Part shown: one piece after another, positions 8,429-17,032 of the stretch
Numbering within the stretch: the stretch's first letter is position 1
How the letters are laid out: each line of letters starts with the position of its first letter
Assembly: GCF_029428675.1 (NCBI RefSeq)
Contig: NZ_JAJNEL010000002.1
Coordinates: 248,001-312,000, forward strand
From: Streptomyces sp. JH14
Lineage (GTDB): Bacteria > Actinomycetota > Actinomycetes > Streptomycetales > Streptomycetaceae
Direction: 5' to 3'
Length of the DNA: 64,000 nucleotides
Notes under the pieces: generated by a model
The model's input: only the letters and a program-made list of their open reading frames with translations
Databases searched by the model: none
What the model was told of the DNA's origin: nothing
Translations under genes and position numbers: made by a program

Positions 8429-8444
8429 GCAACCCGATGGTTGC
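8429..8444. promoter_or_regulatory. Probable ArsR operator 2
   Basis: GCAACCCGATGGTTGC repeats the half-sites and spacing of operator 1. Centre-to-centre distance is 33 bp, about three helical turns, so two dimers would sit on the same face of the DNA. Confidence 0.65.
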
Positions 8445-8589
8445 GCTTCGGCGTGTCGTTCTCTGCAGGGCTCCTCACCCAGGGGACGACCGCACTCTCA
8501 CCGGACGGGGCGGTACCTGAGTGCGGTCACGCCCCGCCGGGACCCGCACGATCACCTGATCGACGACGGAGCCCGCCCGGCAGCGGCTC

Positions 8590-8778
8590 TCATGGACGGC
8601 CGGGCTCCGGGCCGGTCCAGCCGGCCACGCCGACGCAGGCCTCATTCCCCTCGGCGTCGGCCAGCACCCAGTGCGACGGCGCATGCGCGTCCGTCACCAG
8701 TCGTCCGCCGGCGGCGATCGCGGCCGCGATACGCGCCTCGGCCCGGTCGTAGGGAACCACGTCCTCAACGTGGATCAT
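8590..8778 (-). pseudogene. Glyoxalase-like (VOC) domain C-terminal fragment
   Basis: About 62 residues resemble the C-terminal half of glyoxalase-like domains: IHVEDVVPYDRAEARIAAAIAAGGRLV, then HWVLADAEGNEACV with the metal-site acid. A full domain needs about 115 residues, and the N-terminal half is missing, so this is a truncated gene. The stretch keeps strong codon bias, suggesting recent loss. Confidence 0.55.
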
Positions 8779-9200
8779 GCGTTCAACCTAGTACGGCGGA
8801 AAGGCAGTTGACCTGGGTCGCCGATCGCTTCGGAACGGTTGAGCAGCTCACGGCGGGTGCACGACGACAGCGCCCGACGGAAAGCCGTAAAGGCGTTCCC
8901 ATGTTCACAAGAGTGAAATCGCAACCACATCCGGGCAGGCCTGCGGCAGAAAAGTCGGCCGGATCCCCCACGGAAGGAGCACCGCGGAATCAAGGAGCCG
9001 AGGCGCCGCACCACACGCACCCCTTCGTTTACTGCTTCGCAACCTCTGAAAAACCTCAGATTCGTTCCTGAGTGACGTGGCACACTGCCAAGATCTCATG
9101 ATTCCCGGATGATGGAGCGTCGAGCCGTGTCACGGTGACGACCACCCGGCCGTCTGAGGCCGGGATGCCCACCTTCCCCTCACGAAGGCGAATCCTCTCT
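8779..9200. other. Leader region of the permease gene
   Basis: No gene is supported in these 420 bp. The part 9050-9120 is relatively AT-rich and probably carries the permease promoter. A perfect 11-bp palindrome, GTCACGGTGAC, lies at 9129-9139, and a short GGCCG/CGGCC dyad follows near 9150-9165, so the 5' leader can fold. Confidence 0.4.
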
Positions 9201-10661
9201 ATGAGTGACCGCACCACTGCGGCCCAAACGCTCGCTGCCGCCCCACCGGCGGCGGGCTCGCACCACGTGGACGCCGGCGATGCCGGTTACAGCAAGGACC
9301 TCAAGTCCCGCCACATCAACATGATCGCCATCGGCGGCGCGATCGGCACAGGACTGTTCCTGGGCGCCGGCGGCCGACTGGCCGGAGCGGGGCCTTCGCT
9401 CGCCATTGCCTATGCGGTCTGTGGTGTCTTCGCCTTCTTCGTCGTGCGCGCGCTCGGCGAGCTCGTCCTCTACCGGCCGTCCTCCGGCGCCTTCGTCTCG
9501 TACGCCCGTGAGTTCATGGGCGAGAAGGGCGCCTTCGCGGCCGGCTGGCTGTACTTCCTCAACTGGGCTACCACCGCCGTGGCCGACATCACCGCGGCTG
9601 CCACGTACGCGCATTTCTGGGGCATGTTCAGCGACATCCCGCAGTGGATTCTCGCTCTGATCGCCCTGGCCGTCGTCCTCACGGCCAACCTCATCTCGGT
9701 GAAGTACTTCGGCGAGATGGAATTCTGGTTCGCGATCGTCAAGGTCGGCGCCCTGGTCGCGTTCATGCTGATCGGCATCTACCTGGTCGTCACCCAGCAC
9801 CCCGTGGACGGTCACACCCCCGGCTTCTCCACGATCACCGACAGCGGTGGCATCTTCCCCGTCGGCATGCTCCCGATGCTGCTGGTGATCCAGGGTGTCG
9901 TCTTCGCGTACGCCTCCGTCGAGCTGTGCGGCGTGGCCGCCGGTGAGACGAAGAACCCCGAGAAGATCATGCCCAAGGCGATCAACTCGATCATGTGGCG
10001 TGTGGGGCTCTTCTACGTCGGTTCCGTGGTGCTGCTCGCCCTACTGCTGCCGTACACCTCGTACTCGGGTGACGAGAGTCCGTTCGTGACCGTCATGGAC
10101 AAGCTCGGCATCCCGGGCGCGGCCGGCGTGATGAACCTCGTCGTGCTGACCGCGGCGCTCTCCAGCCTGAACTCCGGGCTGTACTCGACGGGCCGCATCC
10201 TGCGTTCGATGGCGCTGTCGGGTTCCGCGCCCAAGTTCACCGGCCTGATGAACAAGGGCCAGGTGCCGTACGGCGGCATCCTGCTCACTGCCGGGTTCGG
10301 TGTCCTCGGTGTCGGGCTCAACTACATCATGCCGGGCGAGGCGTTCGAGATCGTCCTCAACTTCGCGTCGATCGGCATCCTCGGCACCTGGGGCATGATC
10401 ATGCTCTGCTCGCTGCTGTTCTGGCACCGCTCGCGCGACGGCCGGGTCACCCGCCCCTCGTACCAACTGCCCTGGGCCCCGTACACGCAGATCGTCACGC
10501 TGGTATTCCTCGCCTCCGTCGTGTTCCTGATGTGGTGGGGCGGCGGAGTGGGCCGTACGACCGTGATGTGCCTGCCGCTCATCGCAGCGGCTCTGGTCGG
10601 CGGCTGGTTCGTCGTCCGGGGACGGGTGAACGCCCTGGCGCAGGAGCGCGAGGACGCCTGA
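9201..10661 (+). CDS. Amino acid permease (APC superfamily, AnsP/GabP type)
   Basis: The 486-residue protein is a 12-helix inner membrane transporter. It begins with a hydrophilic 35-residue tail, then SRHINMIAIGGAIGTGLFLGAGG, the signature of the AAT subfamily (family helix I with the unwound GGxIGTG substrate site). Helices continue evenly to the C-terminus, and the conserved EL of the helix VI-VII region appears in FAYASVELCGVAAGETKNPEK. It should import an amino acid by proton symport; asparagine or GABA permeases are the closest pattern I recall, but the substrate is uncertain. The ATG at 9201 follows a GAAGGCGA ribosome site. It is monocistronic and ends at a strong hairpin. Confidence 0.92.
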   Translation: MSDRTTAAQTLAAAPPAAGSHHVDAGDAGYSKDLKSRHINMIAIGGAIGTGLFLGAGGRLAGAGPSLAIAYAVCGVFAFFVVRALGELVLYRPSSGAFVSYAREFMGEKGAFAAGWLYFLNWATTAVADITAAATYAHFWGMFSDIPQWILALIALAVVLTANLISVKYFGEMEFWFAIVKVGALVAFMLIGIYLVVTQHPVDGHTPGFSTITDSGGIFPVGMLPMLLVIQGVVFAYASVELCGVAAGETKNPEKIMPKAINSIMWRVGLFYVGSVVLLALLLPYTSYSGDESPFVTVMDKLGIPGAAGVMNLVVLTAALSSLNSGLYSTGRILRSMALSGSAPKFTGLMNKGQVPYGGILLTAGFGVLGVGLNYIMPGEAFEIVLNFASIGILGTWGMIMLCSLLFWHRSRDGRVTRPSYQLPWAPYTQIVTLVFLASVVFLMWWGGGVGRTTVMCLPLIAAALVGGWFVVRGRVNALAQEREDA

Positions 10662-10678
10662 CGACCTCGGTACCGGCG

Positions 10679-10715
10679 ACGGCCCTCGTGGAAGGCTTCC
10701 TTCCGCGAGGGCCGT
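10679..10715 (+). terminator. Permease terminator
   Basis: ACGGCCCTCG pairs with CGAGGGCCGT around a 17-nt loop that itself contains GGAAGGCTTCC. It lies 18 bp after the permease stop. Confidence 0.75.
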
Positions 10716-11008
10716 TCCCGTGCCGCACGGCCACCGGGCCGGGCGGGGCCGCCACCCGGATCGGGCAGTAAGTAGAAGGAGCGGGATCCGGTGCGTGCAG
10801 CGGCAAGGCCGAGGACTGATGGCGGCGCGACCGCACCGGCCCGCGCTGAAGGTGATCGAGGCGTTCCTGATCCGTACGGGCATCCGCGTGAGCGGGTGTC
10901 CCCGGCGGGCCGGCGGTGGTGGGGAAGGCGGAGCGGTGGAACTCTGCCTCCGGGGCTGCGGGGCTGACCGAGCGAGCCGGCCCGGCGACGGCCCGCATGC
11001 CGGGAAGA
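10716..11008. other. Intergenic spacer
   Basis: Between two convergent transcription units; no gene or further signal is seen apart from the two flanking hairpins. Confidence 0.4.
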
Positions 11009-11040
11009 GCCGGGCTCGGGGCTGTTGCCCCGAGCCCGGC
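11009..11040 (-). terminator. Terminator of the ThuA/PQQ dehydrogenase gene
   Basis: A perfect 14-bp stem, GCCGGGCTCGGGGC with GCCCCGAGCCCGGC, closed by a TGTT tetraloop, 16 bp past the stop codon on the minus strand. Confidence 0.85.
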
Positions 11041-11056
11041 ACCGACCGCTGTGCGA

Positions 11057-14000
11057 CTACAGATTCCGCACCCGGATGTTGCGGAACTCGGTCACGTCGT
11101 TGTTGCTGTGGTTCTGCAACCCCACGTACCCGCTGAGGAACTGACGCAGGTCCGTGGGCGGGTCACCCGCCCGGGACGACGACTTGCCGGGCGTGTTGTC
11201 GAACTCGTTGATCACCACGCCGTTGCGGATGATCGTGTAATGCTGCCCGACCGCGCGGATCTCATAGTCGTTCCACTGGCCCTTCGGGGTCACCCCCGCC
11301 TTGTCCAGGCCCACCGGCTTGAAGTTGTACACCGAGCCGGTCTTCTGGACCTCGCCCGTGGCCCCGTCGTAGATCTGGATCTCCTGACCGCAGTAGATCG
11401 CGAACCACTCGGGGGCGGTGCGAGCCGAACCGACCGTCCCGCAACTACCGGCCGGGCGGTCGGCCAGCGGCGTCCGCGGGTCCGGGAACCGGATGAAGAC
11501 ACCGCTGTTGGCGTTGCCGTCACCCGGAGCCATGTCCCGGAACTGGAGCCGGACCGAGAAGTCTCCGAGCTCCTTCTTGGCGTACCACAGCATGCCCAGA
11601 CCGCCTGAGCTGCGGATGGTGCCGTCGGGCTGGAGGGAGAACTTCCCGGGGCCGGCCTGCCGCCAGTCGGCGAGGCTCGCCGCGGTCCCGTCGAAGACGG
11701 GCTGGTACCCGGCGACCTTGCCGATCTCGCTCTGCGCCGCCGCCTTGCTGATCGCCGCCGACTCGCGGTTGTCGAGGACGTCCTCCTTGCGGAGGTCGTT
11801 GACCACGGAGTTGACGTGGCTGACGAACTCGCCGTGGTTCGGCCAGGACGCCTCGTCGTCGATCAGGTCGTTGACGGTGCAGTCGCCGCCCGCGCGGTGG
11901 TTGGCCACGCCGGTGTCGGTGTCGAGCAGCTTGACGGTCGGACGGGCGTCGGGCGCGGGGCAGCCTGCCTTGGCGTCGAACGTCGCGGTGGACTTCTCGC
12001 CGTCGGCGTAGGTGACCGTCAGCTTCGCGTGGTGCGTGCCGTAGTCGGCGTAGGTGTGCGTGGGGTCGGCCTCGTGCGACGGCGCGCTGCCGTCACCGAA
12101 GTCCCACTCCCAGGCCACACCGCCGACCTTGGCACCGGAGAACGCCACCGTCTTGGGCTTGCTCTGGGTGATGACGCGCGCCCCGGCGTCCTGCGGGTTC
12201 GGGGTGGCCGGGCCACCCTGGTAGGTGATGCGAATGAGCTTCTGGTTGGAGTGCAGGCTGAAGAAGCCGCCCGCGTAGTCGAGCATGTACAGCGCACCGT
12301 CGGGACCGAACTTCGCGTCCATCCAGCTCTGCAGCTGGGTGGATCCGCTGCCGGACGCGATGATGCTGCGCAGGTCCTCGCCGAAGGCCGGCGCGCCCGC
12401 GTCCTTGACCCGGTCGGGGTCGACGGTCACCGCGACCCGGTTGTTGGAGTTGGACTCGTCACCGATGAACCACTTGTCCTCCCAGTACGCCGGCCAGGCG
12501 ACACCGCTCTTGGTGTCCACCTGGGAACGGTGGTAGGTCGGACCGGACATGATGGCCTGGCCGCCGCCCTTGAGGTACGGCTCGGTGTAGGTGGCGTCGC
12601 TCTCGACGTAGGTCGGCAGGCCGCTATCGTCGGAGCGCTCGGGGTAGACAGGGCCGCCGCCCTGGGGCGAGAACCAGATCATGTTGTCGCGGGCCGGCGG
12701 GATGTCCACCAGGCCGGTGTTGCGCGGCGACTCGTTCTTGAGGTTGTCGCAGTCGTACCAGCCGGTGAGGACACTGGCGTCGGTGTTGCTGCGGTCACGG
12801 TACGGCTGCTTGTTGCCCATGCAGTACGGCCAGCCCTGGTTGCCCGCGGAGGTGATGATCGTGGCCGTCTCGTACTTGGCCGGGCCCAGCTCGGGGCTCG
12901 GCGCTCCCGCGTCCGGCCCGACCCAGCCGGCGTTGAGCCAGTTGTGCACCGGGTCGATGGAGAGCCGGGCGATGTTGCGGACACCCATCACATAGATCTC
13001 GGGACGGGTCTTGTCCGTACCCGGCGGGAAGAGGTTGCCTTTGGGGATGGTGTAGGTGCCGTCGGGCTCGGGGTGGATGCGGATGATCTTGCCGTTGAGG
13101 TTGTTGGTGTTGCCGGCGGTGCGGCGGGCGTCCTGGAAGGAGACACCCTTGTAGTCCTGGGTCCAGTTGTTCCCGGAGTAGCCGCTGGAGCCGCCGGAGG
13201 AGTTGTTGTCACCGGATCCGATGTAGAGGTTGCCGTCCTTGTCGAAGGCCATGCCGCCACCGGCGTGACAGCAGCTGTGGATCTGGGTGTCCCAGTGCAG
13301 CAGGTCCTTGCGGGTGCCCTGGTCGATGGACTCGTTCGCGAAGTCGTAGGTGAGCCGGGAGACCGTCCGCTGACCGATCCGCTTGTCGCGGTCGATCGAA
13401 TCGTGCGGCATCCAGTAGACGTAGATCCACCCGTTCTTCTCGAACTTCGGGTCCAGGGTGACGCCGACGAGGCCTTCCTCGTCCTTGACCAGCTCGTCAC
13501 CGCTGCCCCGGTTGCCCATCACATCGAGTGTGGTGAGCAGCTTGACCTTCTTGGTCTTGGGGTCCCACTGGTGGATGGTGCCGCAGCCGAGGCCGACCTT
13601 GGGATCGTTCCAGTCGACGATCGCGCCGGACGGGCAGGCGGCCTTGCCGATGTAGAAGGCCTTGCCGTCGGGGGCCATGGTGAGGCCGTGCGGCTCGCCG
13701 ATCTGGTCGAGCTGCCCCGCCTGGTTCTGGGCGGTCAGCCGCTCGGTCTTGTAGTTGGACGCGATGGTCGCCTGGCAGTCGCCGCGGACCATGCCGGTGG
13801 TCCACTGGATGGCGCCGAGGAGGTGGCTCTGGAACTTCGTGTCGGTGGTGTAGCTCTCCTCGGTGCGGCCCATGCTGGTGTAGAAGGACCGGCCGCCCTC
13901 GTAGTCCCGGCACCACGAGATCGGGTGGAACGGGCCGTTGGCGCTGAGCCCCGGCTTGTACTTCCCCTCCTCGACCTGGGCAATGGTGTGAACCTTGCCG

Positions 14001-15100
14001 ATCGGGTTGGGGTCCCAGTTGATCCACTGGTCGGAGCGGGTCCAGTTGAGCGGAAGTCCCTTGTTGGCGGGGTGCTGACGGTCCGTCACGTCGACGACGG
14101 ACTGCTGGACCTTGGAGTCCTGCGGCGGCGTCGGATTGGCGCTGAAGAGCCGCAGCTCGGCCAGCTGGGTCAGCGGCTCACCGCTGTTGGCGGTGATCTC
14201 CAGCCGGTAGTGCTGATAGGCCGTGCTGTTGGTGAACTGGAACTGCCGGGTCTGGAACCGCGACGAGAAGGTCTCGCCGGTCCGGGTGTCCAGGGTTTTC
14301 CAGGTCTCGCCGTCCTCCGATCCCTGCAGCTTCCAGTCCTTCGGGTCCCGTCCCGAGGAGTCGTTGGCGGAGGTCAACGCGTAGTTGATCACCGCGACGG
14401 GTTTGTCCAGCTTCATGGTGACCCAGCCGGTCGGCGTACGGGCCAGCCACTTGGTGTCGTTCTTGCCGTCGAACAGCTTGTCCTTGGTCTCGTTCGGCGG
14501 GTTGTCCCCGTTGACCGCGCTCTCGACGACCTTCTCGGGGTCGGGGAGGCCCAGGGCCGGGCGGGTGCCGATCAGCCCGGTGAACCAGGAGGAGTCGGAC
14601 TGGGCCCGGGCGGCGTCGTGGACGCCGACGAAGCCGCCGCCGTTGTTGATGTACGACTGGAACGCGGCTTCCTGCTCTGCGTTGAGCGTCACGCCGTCGG
14701 CCGACAGGAACACCACCCCTCGGTACTTGGCGAGGTCGGCGGTGTTGAACACGCTCGCGTCCTCGGACTCGACGACCTTGAACCCGTTCTTCTGGCCGAG
14801 GTTCTCGATCGCCGCCGTGGCCTTGTTGACAGGGTCGTCCTGTTTGGCGGCCGGTCCGTGGAAGACCAGGACGTTCACCTGGGTTTCGGTGGCGGTGCCC
14901 TGGTCCTGGCTGACGCTTTCGGCGGGCTGCTGCGCCTGTGCCTGCACGGAAGGCAGCCCGGACAGACCCACGGTCAGTGCGGCGCTGGACAGCAGAACGA
15001 CCGCGCGGCGCCAGGGCCACGCGTGACGAGAGGTCCGCGCAGGACGCGACGGCGGCGATCCGCTTCGTCTCGACAGGGTGAACCAGTCTCTCTTGCCCAT
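11057..15100 (-). CDS. Secreted multidomain ThuA / PQQ-type sugar dehydrogenase / PKD / FIMAH / DUF1080 protein
   Basis: A 1347-residue exported protein. Residues 1-55 form a long Arg-rich signal peptide (RRAVVLLSSAALTVGLSG, then AQA). A ThuA-like fold (about 70-170) is interrupted by an F5/8-type discoidin domain (about 185-330, WVTMKLDKPVAVINYAL, DWKLQGSEDGETW) and resumes (about 335-445). Next is a six-bladed sorbosone/glucose dehydrogenase-like propeller (about 450-870), a PKD domain with WEWDFGDGSAPSHEADPTHTY, a FIMAH domain (WPNHGEFVSHV) and a C-terminal DUF1080 3-keto-glycoside hydrolase-like domain. It probably oxidises and then cleaves glycosides outside the cell. The ATG at 15100 has an AAGGAG site. 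It lies beside laccase and cellulase genes. The interrupted ThuA fold is unusual. Confidence 0.85.
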   Translation of the reverse strand: MGKRDWFTLSRRSGSPPSRPARTSRHAWPWRRAVVLLSSAALTVGLSGLPSVQAQAQQPAESVSQDQGTATETQVNVLVFHGPAAKQDDPVNKATAAIENLGQKNGFKVVESEDASVFNTADLAKYRGVVFLSADGVTLNAEQEAAFQSYINNGGGFVGVHDAARAQSDSSWFTGLIGTRPALGLPDPEKVVESAVNGDNPPNETKDKLFDGKNDTKWLARTPTGWVTMKLDKPVAVINYALTSANDSSGRDPKDWKLQGSEDGETWKTLDTRTGETFSSRFQTRQFQFTNSTAYQHYRLEITANSGEPLTQLAELRLFSANPTPPQDSKVQQSVVDVTDRQHPANKGLPLNWTRSDQWINWDPNPIGKVHTIAQVEEGKYKPGLSANGPFHPISWCRDYEGGRSFYTSMGRTEESYTTDTKFQSHLLGAIQWTTGMVRGDCQATIASNYKTERLTAQNQAGQLDQIGEPHGLTMAPDGKAFYIGKAACPSGAIVDWNDPKVGLGCGTIHQWDPKTKKVKLLTTLDVMGNRGSGDELVKDEEGLVGVTLDPKFEKNGWIYVYWMPHDSIDRDKRIGQRTVSRLTYDFANESIDQGTRKDLLHWDTQIHSCCHAGGGMAFDKDGNLYIGSGDNNSSGGSSGYSGNNWTQDYKGVSFQDARRTAGNTNNLNGKIIRIHPEPDGTYTIPKGNLFPPGTDKTRPEIYVMGVRNIARLSIDPVHNWLNAGWVGPDAGAPSPELGPAKYETATIITSAGNQGWPYCMGNKQPYRDRSNTDASVLTGWYDCDNLKNESPRNTGLVDIPPARDNMIWFSPQGGGPVYPERSDDSGLPTYVESDATYTEPYLKGGGQAIMSGPTYHRSQVDTKSGVAWPAYWEDKWFIGDESNSNNRVAVTVDPDRVKDAGAPAFGEDLRSIIASGSGSTQLQSWMDAKFGPDGALYMLDYAGGFFSLHSNQKLIRITYQGGPATPNPQDAGARVITQSKPKTVAFSGAKVGGVAWEWDFGDGSAPSHEADPTHTYADYGTHHAKLTVTYADGEKSTATFDAKAGCPAPDARPTVKLLDTDTGVANHRAGGDCTVNDLIDDEASWPNHGEFVSHVNSVVNDLRKEDVLDNRESAAISKAAAQSEIGKVAGYQPVFDGTAASLADWRQAGPGKFSLQPDGTIRSSGGLGMLWYAKKELGDFSVRLQFRDMAPGDGNANSGVFIRFPDPRTPLADRPAGSCGTVGSARTAPEWFAIYCGQEIQIYDGATGEVQKTGSVYNFKPVGLDKAGVTPKGQWNDYEIRAVGQHYTIIRNGVVINEFDNTPGKSSSRAGDPPTDLRQFLSGYVGLQNHSNNDVTEFRNIRVRNL

Positions 15101-15304
15101 GTGTGCTCCTTGACTCGATCCGGAGACGGAAGAGTGATCAGGGAATGGAGCGAGGGCTGCCGCAGGGCCCCGCCCGGCATGCGCCGGGCGCGACGGCTTT
15201 CGACGGGCGGTCACGCTGCCCGGGAAGGACGGGGTGCCGGAGCACGGAGGTCAGGTTCGCCTCCGGTCCTGGCGAGCGAGGACCGACCGGCGGCAGGTTG
15301 GTAC

Positions 15305-15340
15305 ACGCCCGTCAGGCCGTCAGGCAGGCCTGACGGGCGT
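15305..15340 (-). terminator. Laccase terminator
   Basis: Perfect 14-bp stem ACGCCCGTCAGGCC / GGCCTGACGGGCGT with an 8-nt loop, 45 bp past the laccase stop. It also separates that gene from the start of the ThuA gene. Confidence 0.8.
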
Positions 15341-15384
15341 GGCTTCGGGGGCGGGAGCCCACATCAGGACCCCGCCGCTGCGTG

Positions 15385-16362
15385 CTAGTGGTGAGACATG
15401 CCGCCGGGGACCGTGCCGTCGGCCTCGGTCACGAGGAAGACCCCGACCATGCCCATGTCCGCATGGCTCTGGACGTGGCAGTGGTACATCCAGGCACCTG
15501 CGCCGACCCGGGCACCCGCGATCACCTGGAAACCGAAGGAGTCCCCGGGGCCGACGGTCTTGGTGTCGATGACCGCACTCGCGTCCTGCGGACCCTGCAG
15601 GATGCCGGTGCGGTTGTCCACCCAGCGGTGCCCGTGCACATGGAAGGTGTGGAAGAAGTCCCCGTGGGTGATGACGATGAACTCCACTCGCTCGCCGAGG
15701 ACAGCCGTGAGGGTGGGTGCTTCGTGGTGGGCCTTGTTGTTGATCGTCATGTCGTTGAACACGACCGTGAACTGCTTGTCGGGCAGCACGTCGCCCTTGC
15801 GGCGTACGATCACGGGTCCGTACAGGCCCTTCTTGAGGCCGCCCGTGCCGTGTTCGGTCCCCACGTTGTGATCGTGATAGTGCCAGTAGCCGGCGCTGCC
15901 TGCCTCCCACGTCCCGTCGTGATTCGGTCCCGGGGCGTGGGTGCGCCAGACGTAGGTCCGCCGGCCACCCGGCTCGACAACGCTGTCATTCATCTTGGTG
16001 CCGTCGCTGGCGACGTCGTAGTCCACTCCGTGCACGTGCAGACTCGCGGCGACGTCCAGGTTGTTGACGACCTCGATGTGCATCGTGTCGCCCTCGGTCA
16101 GCTCGATGAGCGGGCCGGGAATCGACGCCTTACCGGGCTCCAGGCCGTAGCCCATCTCCCCGTTCGGCAGGTTCTCCATGTACAGCGTCAGCTCACGGAC
16201 GGTGCCCTTGTCGTTTCCTTGACCGCTTCCTTCACCGGGCTTGTCCTTCGGGGCGGCGGCGGAGGCGCCGAGCACCGTGGGCACGACCGCCGCGGCGGCC
16301 GCGCCGGTGGCGAACGCTCGCCGGGAGAAGAAGCGTCTCGTGCCTGCGCCTGAGTCGGTCAT
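15385..16362 (-). CDS. Small two-domain laccase (multicopper oxidase, SLAC type)
   Basis: The 325-residue protein closely follows the streptomycete small laccases, homotrimeric two-domain multicopper oxidases that oxidise phenols with reduction of O2. A twin-arginine type signal (RRFFSRRAFATG) is followed by a hydrophobic AAAAAVVPTVL stretch, so a folded enzyme is exported by Tat. Copper ligands are visible in SLHVHGVD, YWHYHDH, HTFHVHGHRW and the C-terminal YHCHVQSHADMGM. Family length is about 340, so it is complete; the His-rich tail seen in some homologues is short here. The start ATG at 16362 gives the Tat signal directly. It diverges from a secreted cupredoxin gene. Confidence 0.93.
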   Translation of the reverse strand: MTDSGAGTRRFFSRRAFATGAAAAAVVPTVLGASAAAPKDKPGEGSGQGNDKGTVRELTLYMENLPNGEMGYGLEPGKASIPGPLIELTEGDTMHIEVVNNLDVAASLHVHGVDYDVASDGTKMNDSVVEPGGRRTYVWRTHAPGPNHDGTWEAGSAGYWHYHDHNVGTEHGTGGLKKGLYGPVIVRRKGDVLPDKQFTVVFNDMTINNKAHHEAPTLTAVLGERVEFIVITHGDFFHTFHVHGHRWVDNRTGILQGPQDASAVIDTKTVGPGDSFGFQVIAGARVGAGAWMYHCHVQSHADMGMVGVFLVTEADGTVPGGMSHH

Positions 16363-17032
16363 CGCTCTCCAATCCTCGAAACGCGAAGGTGCCCGAAGGC
16401 GTTTCGTGGTCGTGGTGTGAGTCGCCGCCGACGGCGGCTGTCCCGTCACGGCGGTACGCGGTGGTGCGCCGGGCGTTCGGCCCCGCGAGGCGGGCGGGGC
16501 GGTCGTCGGACTTACTCCGGTGGAGACGGTCGGACTTGGCCGGACCTCGGTGGAAGCGGTCCGGCTTGGCTCGATGTGCCGGCAACGGCCGGGATCGGAT
16601 CGGCTGGGCGAAGGGGACTCGCCTCGGGACCTGGACACCGTAGCGGCCACCCATCGAGTTTTTCCACACTCAGGTCAAAGTTTGTTGGATTCCCGTCATA
16701 GGTCTTGGCGGATCGTCAAAAGACCCGCTAACTTCCCATCGTTGCCGCATGGTGAAGAGGTTGCGTGAACCCCGCCCTCGGGTTCGCGGTGCCAGCGGCC
16801 TCGCAGCGACAGGGGCGGATGCCGCCTGTGCGTGAGTGACAGCGGCCCCGCCCGTCGTCACGCGCGGGCGATCAACCACAGCGCGGCACTCGCCCCGCTC
16901 CGTCCAGGACACCGGTCCGATGAGCGGAGTACTCGCGCCTCGAACGCGCTCATCCCGGCGGCTGATTGTCCACCCGGCGGGACCGCGAGTCCTGCGCGGT
17001 GCCGCACAAGCGAATTCCCGAAAGGTGCAGCG
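16363..17032. other. Divergent control region, laccase / cupredoxin genes
   Basis: About 670 bp with no supported gene. The part 16660-16760 is AT-richer than the rest and likely carries the promoters. I saw no copper-responsive (CsoR-type) operator that I could defend. Confidence 0.4.

Noticed and set aside
11816..15388. Long plus-strand open frame of about 1190 codons
   Set aside because: It is antisense to the ThuA/dehydrogenase gene, has Val/Gly/Arg-rich composition typical of antisense frames in GC-rich DNA, and shows no domain.
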